Positions 1 through 12,934 are shown, numbered from the stretch's first letter. The stretch is DNA of 64,000 nucleotides from Aphis gossypii (GCF_020184175.1 NC_065530.1:56335260-56399259), one strand, 5' to 3'. Translations and numbers: made by a program. Notes: generated from the letters alone by a model not told the origin.

Positions 1-3000
1 GAAAATCTACTGCGTGCGGAATACACTGGCTCTCTTTTGTGCACGTAATATTAATAATACGTTGCAGTGTGCAAGCGTGTGCGTGAGTATAATACATATA
101 TATATATATATACAGTGCCAGTTGTGTTTGAGCATAATATAATAGGTATAATAAACGCCAAATGAGAAATTATATAGCACCCACTCTAATATAATTTTAT
201 GCATTTCGATAACCCGTAAAAACACCGATAAAATGATTGAGATTTATATACTTACCCATGTATAATAATAATATGAACCGGTAGAAACGTTTGGTCGATC
301 AAAAATCCGGGATTAAAAACGTATGACGGTTTTTGAAAACGCCATTCCGCAGGAAATTATTTATTCGAAATACCTGTCGATATATTATATAAATAATAAT
401 AATAATAATAAAACGTAAAACCAGTTGAAATCGTATATTCACAATATTAATCGATGCGCAGTTTCATGTTGAAATGAATGTATAAAATATATGTATAATG
501 TATTTATTGATGAGCATTTACCGTCAACGTTATATTACGGCGTTGACAATAAAATAATTAATTAATACAATAATCCGTTCGCATATAATAGGCGATTCTA
601 ATACACAACACGTGTTTAAGTATTATCGTTATTATGATTTAATGAAACCTGTCAATCTACACAAACACTCATAATTTTATATCTAATAATATAATATAGA
701 CCGATATACCGAATAAACCGATTGCATATTTTTTAATTTTTTTTAACCATTTACTGGTTGGCTTAATTGATAAGTTAATTGAGAAGTATCTTATACATAA
801 TAATATATTGTCGAGCCATTTAAGTTATATAGGTACTAACATATAACTTAAAGTAGTTAATTTGTTAATAGGTAATAATAATGATAATAATAAGCAGGTA
901 TCTCAATGGAATTGAATAAAATGTGTAGGTACTGCATTTAACGACTTTACCACTGTGTCACTTACTATTCGCATTTCGTGGTTTTGCAAGTAATACAAGT
1001 TTGGTATACTCGTAATATTATGTTTGATATTGGTCATAGTTGTTTTACAAGGGGTAATTGGTAAACGCTGTAACCACACGTCGATCGAGTTGTAATATTT
1101 CAACTTCACGGTAATCTGTGGTATGAATAGGGTCAAAAACACGAATTGAACAATTATGCAGAAGTTGAACAGCGCCTTTAAGTACAGCTAGTATGGTTTA
1201 AAACTTTAACCTTGGATTGTATAAGCTGTAACCATAATAAAACGTGATCCGAATGTAACCCATCATAATATTTTAACGAATAACTGTAATAATAAAAGAA
1301 ATTTTGATTTATAACTGGGACCTGAAATTCGATAAAACTATCGGTATAAAATCGCTCAATTTTATTTTGGTTTGAAAATAATTCAAAATTATTTCATAAA
1401 AAATAAAAATATAGTATTATATGACTTTATTTTAGGTAAATTAAATATTTTCCGTTTTGTAACCGAAACCAGTAATCCATCAAATTTATTTTAATTAAAA
1501 TATACATCACCTGTTAAAATAATAACTCCTGTGTCGCTAGGACTGCTATATTATTAGAAGCTAAAATCTTTAACTACTTGATAAAAATAAAAATATATAG
1601 GTTTGTGAAGTGTTGATTTTGTTCCCAACTATTATAAGAAGCAGCGGATCGTCCAGAGGAGGTAAGGTACTCTTAAGTCTAGATTTCGAGTCGGACGACC
1701 GATTTCTGATCCGAATTTCACACTCACACACGCACACGCAAACTGCTGTTTGCGAATAATTTTATTTTTATTATTCGTTATCCGTCGTAGGTTTTATAAA
1801 ATATAATAATATACACTCCCGCCATAGATCTTTCACCCATAATAAATTTTGAACAGTGACGGCGGTAGTGGTTTAATATTATGTTTGTCATTATTAAAAT
1901 TCAGACCGCTAGAAACGTGCCATTAGACGACTAGTCGTAATTCAGTCTCGGCGAATATAATAACAATAAATAATAATAATTACGTTTTAAACTCGAAAAC
2001 ACATTTTAACGTGGTTTTTTATTATATATATATATATTATAATATAATCAAATCACATGATCGATAGCCCGCAACAAATTTTATTTTTAACGGCCATCAA
2101 TACACACTCACACACACATATGCATGTGCAAGTGTGCATTATAACACTACGTAACTTTTATATTATTACTGTAGTTATCAGTACTTTATATAAGTTTACA
2201 TAGTGTAATATCCTGATAAACTCGTCGGCGACTGAAGAAACACACTATATTTTGTACAAGAACTATATTATAATAATTTTATATAATAATATATTCCAGT
2301 GAAAACGACGAATGTTTATTGGGGTACAGTTTGGTATACGGAGTGGTTTTCGCAAGGGACGGATTAACGTCGCCGTTCCGCTTTAACGAATGATTGACAT
2401 AAATTATTATAATACGATATACACATGTGAATTTTGTGTTATAGGTAGCACGTGTTTAATGGTAACGACAGTATAATATATTATTATTGTACAGAGAGCA
2501 CGTCGTACACGATTTGACGTTGTTCCAAATTTGGAACCACTTTCGAGTCCGATCGTCTTGATAATAGATTGTGCAAAGGTGCACAAACTAATAAGAATAA
2601 TTAAATTTAAGTTAAACGAACACAATAGTATTAAGTTAGAAGTTAATCGTTAACAAATAATAAATGAAGTTCGAAATTAAAAACAAGTTATGTAATCAAT
2701 TTTTTTAATCAGTACGCGGGCAATATAAATAGTATTTTGTGCCTATTAAAATATACCTAATATTATTTTATCAATGAACACACCTAACAAATATTATAGT
2801 ATCATAGTTATCACATAATGCTGCTATTATTATAATACTAGATTATTGCTACTAATAAAAAAATAAAACCATTAACACCAATAATAAGTATCAAAAACAT
2901 TTTTAATTTTAACATATAATAGCTGGAAAAAGCTAGGTTGTTTAGTCATTTAAAGTAGTTAATTAAAAAATTATAAGATATTTAGCGTTAACTTTGAAAG

Positions 3001-5518
3001 TTAAAATTATGAAACATATTGCAATACAATACTATACATATAAAAGTGCACAATTCACTTTGTGAAATAATATCACCGAATCCTCGTCCGTTTACACACC
3101 CTGAGAATAAAGCCAATAAAGGTAAATGATAAAACGTTAAAAAAAAAAAAAAATAGATAAACGCTATGGTAATTCATTGAAAATTTCAAAAATCGTGCGG
3201 CTGTTACAGTATATTTTAATACCTATAACATAGTAAACGGTCGCAGTCTCCGGCAGACGAGACGAATACGAGACGGAGAGCAGATGCAGGACGGTCGGGT
3301 ATTAATGTATTATTCTCAAAATGATAATAATATAATGTATTGTATATAGCATAATATTGTATTCGGTTTTCGTCCCGACGACGACGTTATTTATTTCGTT
3401 TTACAGATTCCGAAGACGAAAGCTGCCGGGCAACCGGTCGTAGTAAATCACGCGGCGGCGGTCGACACAATTAATTGTTCGGCGTTATCATTATATTATT
3501 ATTATTATTATTATTTGTGTGAGCGAGAAGCACACACACACACGCATGCATATATATTTTATCACCATTCACGATCGAATCCCCGGACAACTCCGATTCG
3601 AATCCGTCAAAAACAACGAAGGCGGTGGTGGCGGCGGCGGGTAGAATGGCTCTCGCGCACCGAAAGAATATAATTTATAGGTCCACTATACCGCGGTCGT
3701 GTGCGTGCGCGCGTTCACCAGCGAAGAGGGAGTGCACCTATATATTATCATCATCTGTAACCCGTACGTATATTATAAGAGTGCGCGCGGAGGTTGGGGG
3801 GGGGGAAGACGACAGCGACGACCGAGAACTGAGTTGAAGTGTAGAAGGAGATGATGAAGAAAAAGGAGAAGACGACGTCGACGACGACAACGACGGCGTT
3901 CGAGCTGGATCGACAACGACGAGGACCGCGGAGGAACGAGTCAAAAAAATTTATGTGCGTTATATATGTTATTATTATATTTTATATATTATGTTATGTG
4001 CGGCCGAGGTTGGGCCCCGCCACGGAATTCCAAAAGTCTGATAAATCATCAACGGATGTGACACGAGTACACGACCCGGTGGCGGCGGCGGCAGTCTTTA
4101 TACACACACTATTATTATATTATTACTTCATAATATGATATACATATACATAATATTATATATTATAATACGTATGTATATATGTTTCGTCCTCGCGCTG
4201 ACGGTTTCCAATTAACTGGAAGCACCTGAAACGCGTACGACTCGTCGACTGTATTATTATTATTAAACATAATTTGGCCGCCACACGACCGTGTTTTTTT
4301 TTTTTACGCTCTCGGAATATACGAATTTCGTGTGATTATCATATAATAATATTATTAATAATATGAGCGAGTACGACGTCTCAGTTGTCTCAGCTCACAC
4401 CGCGTAACATGTATATTATGATATTGTATTTATAGACTTGGTGCGATGACGACTTACGTCTAAGTGCTCGGATCGTATATTCTAATAGTATGATGTGTAC
4501 TATGTACAATTATTATGAGTTTTATTAACGAACAAAACGCCGACCGTCATCATAATTTTCGGTATGTACCAAAATATTATCATGATGTTTATATTGTTCT
4601 CGGGGTCAAAAGACGGGAATGCTACAAAAACGTATTTAACAGTTCGTGTAGAAAATTCGTCAAACTTTTATTCGGACAGTATCGATGGCTATAATAAACC
4701 TACGCCTAAAGATGTTTTAGTCGAATTGTGCGTGACAGTTGTGGCTATCGGACGGTAATAATAAACTTAAATTTAAGTACTTACTCCTTTTGTGTCGACA
4801 AGAAGAAAAATAAACAGATGGAGTTTTTCGAATTCTGTATTTTTAATAACCGTGTTTGACGAACGTGTCATGTTTTTCCGCCCGATTTCTTTATTATTAT
4901 TTAACAGCGGTAAACGCAAAACGAAAACGTATCTAATTTGGTTTTTTCGATCCGTCGGATTACGATTTTCGTATAAGTATATAACACAATAAACGTTTAT
5001 AAATATCATATTATTATCATGTATCTCTAGTAAGTCGTTCCGAGTCCGAGTTGCTTCCTTCTTCCTCGTGTTGTAAAGTCGTATTTATACACTGTAATAT
5101 TGCTCTATGAATCACAATCGTTACGAATTACCTAATCCACGTGTGTGTACCTACTACCTAGTACGCTGCAGTACGTGTAATCAAAACGATACGCAAGATT
5201 GATAGATATAACTATCACATGGGTTTTGGAGAAAGGCTGAACGTGCGTCCCTTTATAATATACACTCTCTCGTCTTCTAATTATTATTATTTGAACTAAA
5301 ATGGTAAGTGTGAATATACGAATATAGCACGTTTTTATTATTTTTATTAATATTATTATATAATAAGCGCTATCGTCCCGTGTATTAGGTGTACATCGTA
5401 TACAGTGCGATGCGATGTTGACACTTGGCGATCTCCGGAGTTTTACAACACACAGTCAGCATAATGGTTTATTCATAGAAATTGATTAGATCAAAGTTTA
5501 TCAATATAATTAGTAATC
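1..5518. other. No supported gene; AT-rich DNA with one CpG-rich block
   Basis: Mostly AT-rich DNA with (AT)n, (TTA)n and (CA)n runs. About 3240-4300 is richer in G, C and CpG and contains a good-looking splice acceptor at 3405-3406. Open frames here code low-complexity Thr, Lys, Ser or Tyr runs and are not convincing. Confidence 0.7.
3491..3516. repeat. (TTA)n microsatellite
   Basis: About eight TTA units, followed shortly by a CA run at 3531-3543. Confidence 0.8.
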
Positions 5519-5606
5519 TATTAGAAATAATAACCACGAATTAAAATATAATATATTTAGGTATGTTATATATATTATATATTTTAATTCGTGATAATAA
5601 CTAATA
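5519..5606. repeat. Hairpin-forming inverted repeat, about 88 bp
   Basis: The core arms are 5535-5556 (starting CACGAATTAAAATAT) and about 5570-5593 (ending ATTTTAATTCGTG). Outside these, tattag/ttatta blocks also pair, extending the stem to about 38 bp per arm with small bulges. The loop is roughly 12 nt and contains ttaggtatgtt. It could be a tiny palindromic MITE. The length would also suit a small-RNA precursor, but no known miRNA sequence was recognised. Confidence 0.75.
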
Positions 5607-8566
5607 CAATTTCATATTATAAAAATATAAAATTAGGTACCTATATCAATTGTTGTTGTTGATTATTAATTATTATCAACTAATAATCTAATAGCCAATA
5701 CTGATGTAGATTGGCGAGTATATATTTAGGATGCATTTGTCGAAAACATAATATACAGCCGTCATAATATAGTATCTTTGATTGCTCATAATAAGCGGAA
5801 ACGTAATTGAATGTCAACGATATTGTCAGGAAAGTATGTTTTCAACAAATATAATATATATTATCCTGGTCTGGACGTGGCTTTAGAATGTAGTGAATAA
5901 CATCGTGATAAAAAATATTTTGAAATTAGTTTAATTGTATTGGAAATATTTTAGTAATTCTAAATTCTAATTTTTAATAAAGAGTTAAGAAAAATTTTAA
6001 ATATTTTAATACTTACGACTTCTCTAGAAAATGTTTAGATTAACCCATCATTTTTTTAGTTTCCATCGTTTATTTTCATAAGTTCTGGACATAACTTTTG
6101 AACTCCTCAAAGCACAAACTGGATTTAATTTTCAATAAAAACAGTTGTCAACGTTGAAGATTGAAGTATTTTTATTTTTCCAAAACGCAACCACGGACAT
6201 ATAAAGTAAATTTAAATTAAGAACACACGTAATTATTGTAAAACCAATACATTCATTGTTCCACTTGGAATCTAAACTATAATACTTATCTAAGTTCCTT
6301 CTTATATACATATAAAATCAAATATTAAGTTATTTTGTTACTATGTTTCGTTTGTAAAAAAAATAATATATATTGTCGTCTTTAAACATTAATTTTAAAT
6401 TATTATGTGGATCCCTTACCTAATTGGCACATAAATACCTTATTTAATTAAGCTTGGAAATACTAGTATTAAGAAACGCAATGATTATCCCTATAAATAC
6501 TATTTTATAGTTTATCGATTTCAATTTGTTTTTTAATGTTTAAAGACAATATACATTTTTTAACTAAAAAAGAACTTTTTGTTTGAATATTTCTTACCTA
6601 ATATTGCGAAATGTTAGTTTTTTTTATTTAATTTAATATAAAATATTTAATTATTTGTATCTTTATAGAAATACAATTGAACAATATTAAAAAAAAGTTA
6701 ACTTTAACCTATCCAAACTAAAGTTGTTTATAATATTATATATTATAGTATTATACATTATTTAACTGTTTCAGAAATAGACGTTAGATTATTGGAATTT
6801 CTTAGTTTTCCGATGACAGACGAGTTTTGTTATTAGCCTAATATTGTTAAATTCAGTTTTATTTTACTGCAATTCCTATGTGGCGAGTTTTGAATTTTAA
6901 CGGCATATGAGATCTATAAGCTCATTAAGATTGGATATTGACGACTTAAAACGATGGTAGTATCATATAGGTACGTGTCATTTATTTAAAACAATTATTT
7001 TGGTAATGAAAAGAAGTGCATACCTACGTAGTCAAAATATATAATAAAATATAGTCGATAATACATTCTGATTGGCTGTTAGACGTGAAGCCAAACACAC
7101 CATGATTTCAATACTTTTCTATCTTGTTTATGTATTATTACAGTATAATAGAATAACAATATTGTGGGTTAAACCGGAAATGATGAGTATTTGATAGGTA
7201 ATTATGTTATACTATGATGTATTTCCGGGTTTTACTCATGACTAAAATATATAGTATTTATAAGTATAATATAACAATTCAATTAAAGTAAATTAATTAG
7301 TAATTATTATAGTAACCATATACTTTAAACTTTACTCTTTAAATGTTATTTAGTAAATATTAGCGAAATCTTAACTTAGTGACTATGGAATTTATCAAAA
7401 TTTTTAATATAAAATATGCATAATGACCCTATTGGAATGTCTGAAAAATGAGATTCAAATTATGACAGTTGTTTATTATATACCTATATAATACTTGGGA
7501 ATTTAGATCCATTTAAAAAATAAAATAATTATTTAGAAATTATAAAAATAATTAATATTAATTTAAGCAATATAACAATACAATTATATAATTGTTCGTT
7601 AGACAATAATTTATTTTACGTCAATATGTAAGTGTTACGACAAAATTGATTCATAAGTATTGACGAAGGTACTATAATGAATTATCGATATTTATTAACA
7701 AGTATACACATAATAAATATTTTAATACGATAATATAGTATCAGCAAATTTTATTGGTACCAATAATACCAACTAATTCACTCGTCATTTTGTTCTGGTA
7801 GATCAATTATTTAATTTTTACATTATTTTTATATGAAGTCGAACATAACGCTCTGTCAAGAAGTTCATAAGTTTGCACTGCATATTGTTATATTGTAAAG
7901 GTAGTATATAATTATTATGTAAGTACACGTTGTCGCTGCGAAAACAAATATAATCGAATAATTTTCCAATACACTACCACAATATGTATAATATTGTACA
8001 CAAATGCGAATTTTCGACAGACATAGAAATAACTAGGTATACCGATAAATTACTTAGACTATTAAAGTTGTGTTGTATTTTGAGAGTTTCAATAAATTGT
8101 AGATTTCATATTATTGGGATGGGCGCAAAGCATATTGAGTTATATAATTAAGTTTCCGAGTAAAATAGCTAATAGATGATTTTGGGTTAAATTATCGTCG
8201 AAATGATAAAATAATTTATAAATTATTTTATCTAAGTTATAAATTATAATGAATAGTGACGTGTTAAATAAGAGATGCAGAGGAGACAACTGCCTTTATG
8301 CGAGGTGGATTTTCTCCCTCCAAAATTTTTCGTCAAATTATCAAATGCTTTTTCAAGAAAAATTCAATATGCAATCAAAATATTAAAAACATAAGTATCG
8401 TATTGTTATATTAATATTTTGTCTAATAATAAGACAGTTTCAATTATCATGGTTACTAATGGTTTGTTCTGTGACAACTCCGGCCCATCATTGTTCGTAC
8501 AATATCAAACACGCATACTTTACCTATAGTAAAGCCCTTTACCTATATTCTAACTATTCAGAAATT
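5607..8566. other. No supported gene; AT-rich DNA
   Basis: Dense in stop codons on both strands. Apart from the 28-bp palindrome at 8205 I see only short AT repeats. Confidence 0.75.
8205..8232. repeat. Perfect 28-bp palindrome
   Basis: GATAAAATAATTTA is followed at once by its exact reverse complement TAAATTATTTTATC, with no spacer. It is AT-only apart from its two end bases. Its function is unknown. Confidence 0.9.
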
Positions 8567-8574
8567 CATACCTG
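8567..8574. repeat. Target-site duplication, left copy (hAT-like MITE)
   Basis: CATACCTG is identical to 9004-9011 and directly abuts the CAATGG end of the element. Confidence 0.75.
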
Positions 8575-9003
8575 CAATGGTGGGCATTAACTTAACTAGT
8601 CAGTTATTTTTGTTTTAAACTTATCAACTTATTCAGTTAAATTTTATATTGTTCTAACTAAGATTTTTACACTTAATTATCATTATTGTACAGTTAATTT
8701 TTTTTTAATTAATTTTTTTTATGTATAAATGTAGCCTATAAGTTTCTAGTAACAATGTAGTATATACTATAAAAGTAATTTTAAATTTTATGTTTACACA
8801 GTGCTAAGCGTCTTAGTAAATATTTGTACAAATCAAAATAATAGTGCAATTTATGACTTATGAATATTATGATTTATATTAACTTTTAACTTATCTAGTT
8901 AATTTTTTCTTTTTGTTAACTTTTAAACTGTAACTGAAGACAATTTAATTGAATTAACTTAACTAGCCACAGTTAATTATTTTCATTAACTTGTCAACCT
9001 TTG
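8575..9003. mobile_element. Non-autonomous hAT-like element (MITE), 429 bp
   Basis: The element is flanked on both sides by the same 8 bases, CATACCTG (8567-8574 and 9004-9011). An 8-bp duplication is the hAT signature. The left end reads CAATGGTGGGCA and the right end, reverse-complemented, CAAAGGTTGACA. They match at 9 of 12 positions and follow the usual hAT pattern of CA, GGT, G and CA. The subterminal DNA is rich in repeats of ttaacttaactag and agttaa in both orientations. It holds no reading frame of note, so mobilisation would need a transposase from elsewhere. Confidence 0.75.
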
Positions 9004-9011
9004 CATACCTG
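9004..9011. repeat. Target-site duplication, right copy (hAT-like MITE)
   Basis: CATACCTG is identical to 8567-8574 and directly follows the CCTTTG end of the element. Confidence 0.75.
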
Positions 9012-9723
9012 ATAATGCAATTCAAATCCGCTTGAATACTGTTATCAAACGACAAACCACAAAGTTTTAATTTATTGTAATTATTATTATGTATTGTTAA
9101 CCAAATTATTATTGAAGATTTATATTTTATTAATACAATTATATATGACTCTAATTATACAGTACACTGCAAACATAATAATACTAATATATCAATTTTG
9201 TGTGTTGCACTATTATATTATATTATGTCATCAACAGTAGACTATTTAAGTATGAAGATTTTAAAATAAAAATATCACGTGATTTCTTTAATCCTTGTTT
9301 TAAGAATTTTCATGTCACTGAATTCGTAAAAATATCGTTCCACGGTGTGTAGGTATATCATATAATATTAAAACTACACAGTTTTATACAAATCTACGTT
9401 TTAAGAAACATAAAATTTATCAACATTATATATTATACTTTATACTTAAGTTATTGTTGTACAGTAAACATACTAATTTTAAGTGTCTGGCGTATTTAAT
9501 TAATTTTATTGTGTATAGGTATAGAGTAAACGTTTAATTTATTTTAGTTAAAATCAACATAGTTTAAATTAAATTGGCATGTTTTTGATTTTAACTAAAA
9601 CTTACTATACAGTATACACTATACACATGTTGTTCAATAACAGTAATTATTAATACTTAGTAGGTAACTATAACGTTTTCTGATGAAACGATAATAGTTG
9701 AACTATTATTTCTCATCGCAAAC

Positions 9724-9742
9724 AAAAAAAAAAAAAAAAAAA
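9724..9742 (+). repeat. A19 homopolymer just outside the transposon
   Basis: Nineteen A residues about 80 bp left of the transposon. It could be a retroelement tail, but no recognisable element body precedes it. Confidence 0.8.
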
Positions 9743-9812
9743 TTGATACTTCTTTGTGAATATAATGTATATAAACTTTAATAAAATATTCAAACATAAT
9801 AGTTTTGTATTT

Positions 9813-9820
9813 GATGTAAA
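9813..9820. repeat. Possible degenerate target-site duplication, left copy
   Basis: The 8 bases gatgtaaa abut the left terminal repeat. The 8 bases after the right terminal repeat (13251-13258) are gatataat, matching at 6 of 8 positions. In AT-rich DNA this could be chance. Confidence 0.4.
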
Positions 9821-9848
9821 GTTAAGGCTGTTGAAAGCGGACCGTTTT
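9821..9848 (+). repeat. Left terminal inverted repeat of the transposon
   Basis: The first 20 bases, GTTAAGGCTGTTGAAAGCGG, are the exact reverse complement of 13231-13250. Two mismatches follow, then six more matching bases (CGTTTT). This end lies downstream of the gene's stop codon. Confidence 0.93.
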
Positions 9849-10053
9849 CAAGGGGTTGGATATAGGCAATATTCTATAATTTTTGTGATTTGCTGTGTGA
9901 GTGTGTGCGTAGTGACTGATCATTAGTGTGCGTGAGTTCCCCGAACGCGTAATTATTATGTTTTATCAGTAAAATAGTTTACTAATAATTTTATTTCCGC
10001 CACAGCATGTAATAGGTAGTATTGACAAGACAGATAATTCACATAGTTATCGA

Positions 10054-10059
10054 TTTATT
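10054..10059 (-). promoter_or_regulatory. Candidate polyadenylation signal AATAAA
   Basis: On the minus strand AATAAA lies about 44 nt past the TGA stop of the transposon gene and inside the left end of the element. Position and sequence are right for a polyA signal, but AATAAA is common by chance in DNA this AT-rich. Confidence 0.4.
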
Positions 10060-10102
10060 ATATTACAAATACTTATTATAGAAAATCATATTTTTAATTT
10101 CA

Positions 10103-12523
10103 TCAAGACAGCTTCTTTTCTGATATACCGGACCTAATTGGTAGTCCTCGGTCAAATCTCGGATCAATTATTTCAGGCAATAAAGAATCCATGTAAAATG
10201 TCGTTACAAACGGTTCGATTTTTGAATTCCAAAATTCGACGTCTTTTTTTATTTTGTCTACTATAAAACCTAAAATAAAGACGTTTATAAAGTTGAACGT
10301 ATAAATTATAATATTTTAGATCCTACGTCTATTATAATAGTCATATAATAATTACCTTTCGGAGTCCACACAACAAAATAACAGTAGTTCCTCTCTGTAA
10401 TATTTAGTTGCGCTTGAACTTGATAATAATAATTATCAGTTTTTTTTAGAGTCACTTTTTTACCATCGGATATCATGTATTTTATTTTTTTTTTATCTAC
10501 TGCTTCTTCTGGAGTATATTCTTTTATGCTTGGAGGACATTTTATTTCGATGATACCGTCTTTGCCTATTAACCCGTCAGGACTCGCTGCGAGATATGGC
10601 TTACTTTTATGAATGAACAATCCTGATGGTTCGATTTTTTCCTTTATGGTTTTTTGGAATGCATTTCGGGCAACTGATTCATTTTCAATACCATACCTTG
10701 GAAGAACATTTTATAAAATTAGTAATATATACACTTACTATTATAAAATAAATAAAATAAAAATAAACTACAAACCTAGTAGAAGAACTTCCTTGGAAAA
10801 TATCATATAAAATATATTTTACAGTATTCGCTCGCGAAGTAGTAGGTCTTAATTTACATACTTTGCCAAAATTTGATGCCGTGAGTCGTTGTTTTCTAAA
10901 TTTTTTCCAATCGTCATTTTCTTGTTGTCCGATAGTATTTCTTTCAATCTTAACTATTTCATCGACGGTTAAATAGATTTTTTTTAAAAATGCATTTTTT
11001 TTGGCATCGTATTCTTCGAGTGGCATATCAATTATACCTATTCCAATGTCTACAGCTCCATAATCTTCATCTGGTCCAGCAATACATTTTTTTTTCTTCT
11101 CAAATTTTCTATATATTAAATTATGCATAGTTACACTTTGACAGAATCCCTCGACAATTATATCGGATTCCATGGCAGTAGAAGTCCCATCCCAATTTTT
11201 AAAACACTGATGAGATGGAGATTCTTTTACGCCATTTTCATTTTTTTGGCAGACTGAACAGTGTTTATTACGTACACCCATAAAAAGAACTTTTTTGGTC
11301 CTGTACCCGATGATAGACGCCTAAATAATAAATTAAACAATAATGTATTACGTAACTAAATATAAATAATTAAAGTACTAAAAAATATTTTTTAAATATC
11401 TGAATGTACTTACTACACCAGACAAAGCATTATAGCCACTTTTATAAGATCTCTTCGACCATGCGCCATCAGCTATCACTGTAATTAATGGAATTCCTTT
11501 TTCGTTCACATTATTTTCCATTATAGCTAACGCAGCTTCTTCTTTGCCAGCATCGATCAATGCATCAAAAGCCAAATCTTCGGTGTGCTTTTTTACATTA
11601 TTGTGATACTTCTGGTAACTTGGATTGGACATATTCGGCATATTTAAAAATGCTGTAAAAGTGTCCAATTGGGAAAATCCTTGCCCAGTATTCATAACTG
11701 CTGTAACCACTGCTGTATTTATGCACACCGATGAAGAATCATTACTTTCACTGGTTATGATTTCTAATTTGTTGCATATCGTACATTTAAAAATAAATTC
11801 GGAATAAAAACCATTTTTCTTTTCATTTATTAAAGTTAAATCTGCAAATGTGCAGCCAAAAAGTGGGTGGTTGATTTTCTGAATCGAATTAAATAAGTGA
11901 TTTATATCAACAATACGTCTACCACCACAAATAAACCTAATGGAAATTAAAATAATAAAAGTAAAATTAATACTATTTACTTTGAGAATTATTATTTTGC
12001 TTATAAAAATTCTTATATGTGGGTTAATATAAGCTATACATGTTATTAATGACATACAATAATTTTGATTTTTATTATTTTTTTTAAATTTTTTTATTTA
12101 TTTCTTGAAATACAAAAGATGAGTAAATTGTTCAGTCAATATTATATAATTATATGTATTAATCTAAAATATATTATTTTGTTCTAAATATATACATTAT
12201 TGTACCTGTTATTTTTGTGTTGATCTTCATAATATGTTTCATTACTCTGATTTGATGTATTTATAATCTATAAAAAATGGATAAATAGGTATATATACAT
12301 ATAAATAGGTACCACCAAGATTTAAAATAATTATAAAATCACATTTTTGAATAATTACCGGATTATTGCTTATTTCTGAAACGTTATTCCTGTCATTGTC
12401 GAGTTCTTGATTTTCTTTCTTTTTTTTACTTAAATTTGCCAAATTGTGTTTCAATTTTTTTCGTTTAATAAATAAATTAGGACGTTTTTTATTACCGAAA
12501 CGCCAATCACTCATTTTTACCAC
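10103..12523 (-). CDS. Mutator-like transposase N-terminus fused to YqaJ nuclease domain, six exons, 600 aa
   Basis: Coding exons on the minus strand are 12523-12359, 12267-12206, 11936-11414, 11320-10776, 10696-10356 and 10269-10103. All introns (79-269 bp) are GT-AG and the phases fit, giving 1803 nt and a TGA stop. A second in-frame ATG at residue 4 is an equally possible start. Residues 1-55 are lysine/arginine-rich, like a nuclear localisation signal. Residues 76-323 resemble the N-terminal half of the Mutator-like transposase domain: RFICGGRR, a C127/C130 pair, VIADGAW with the likely first catalytic aspartate D232, and a zinc-ribbon-like group (C271, C274, H287, C289). Residues 324-328 are a lysine-rich joint. 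Residues about 330-600 are YqaJ-like: YGIENE (433-438), SPDG with D472, IIEIKCP with E482 and K484, and YYYQVQAQL (521-529). That is a complete PD-(D/E)XK nuclease signature. Long family members carry GDGDS and several hundred further transposase residues at the joint; these are absent here. The nuclease is therefore probably active in principle while the transposase is not. Confidence 0.87.
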
Positions 12524-12934
12524 AAAAAAACAACAATCGGTAGTGTGTTAATTTGGAGAACAAATAAACGTACACGGACTGAATCACGATGGCACACTGA
12601 ACAATATTGTATTAGCAATTTTGTATATTATCGTGATGTTAAACATTAAATGTCAAATAATTTTTCCCGCCTTTTTCGAATGAACTATGTAAGTATATTA
12701 TAATATTATTGTAAATAATAAAATATTATTATGTCTGTCTGAGCTCTAATTGATTTCTTATCGCCCGTATAATAGTCAACGACTCATGTAAGATTCTTTA
12801 ATTCTCGGAAATCCGTAGCGTACATACGCGTAGTCACACGTCACTAAATTTTGCAAATAAAAATGTTTCAATTATTATGTGGCTATGAAAATCCAAAAAA
12901 GAGAAAGAAAAATTTATCTAGTACCAAAAGCCCG
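12524..12934 (-). promoter_or_regulatory. Probable upstream region of the transposon gene
   Basis: This is non-coding DNA between the first exon and the internal inverted repeat. No clear TATA box at a fixed distance was recognised. A transcription start for the minus-strand gene is expected here or within the inverted repeat, by position only. Confidence 0.3.

Larger units (their letters stand above)
9012..9820. other. No supported gene; spacer between two transposable elements
   Basis: AT-rich DNA between the hAT-like MITE and the Mutator-like element, containing an A19 run. Nothing else was recognised. Confidence 0.75.

Noticed and set aside
3738..4138. Ser-, Thr- and Lys-rich open frames on both strands
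   Set aside because: They are translations of GAC/GAA/TCG trinucleotide-like repeats.
8277..8488. Possible second hAT-like MITE (CAGAGGAG ... CATCATTG)
   Set aside because: The end sequences barely match and the flanking 8 bases differ, so there is no target duplication.
11625..11807. Plus-strand open frame inside the transposon
   Set aside because: It is antisense to exon 3 of the transposon gene and has no independent support.
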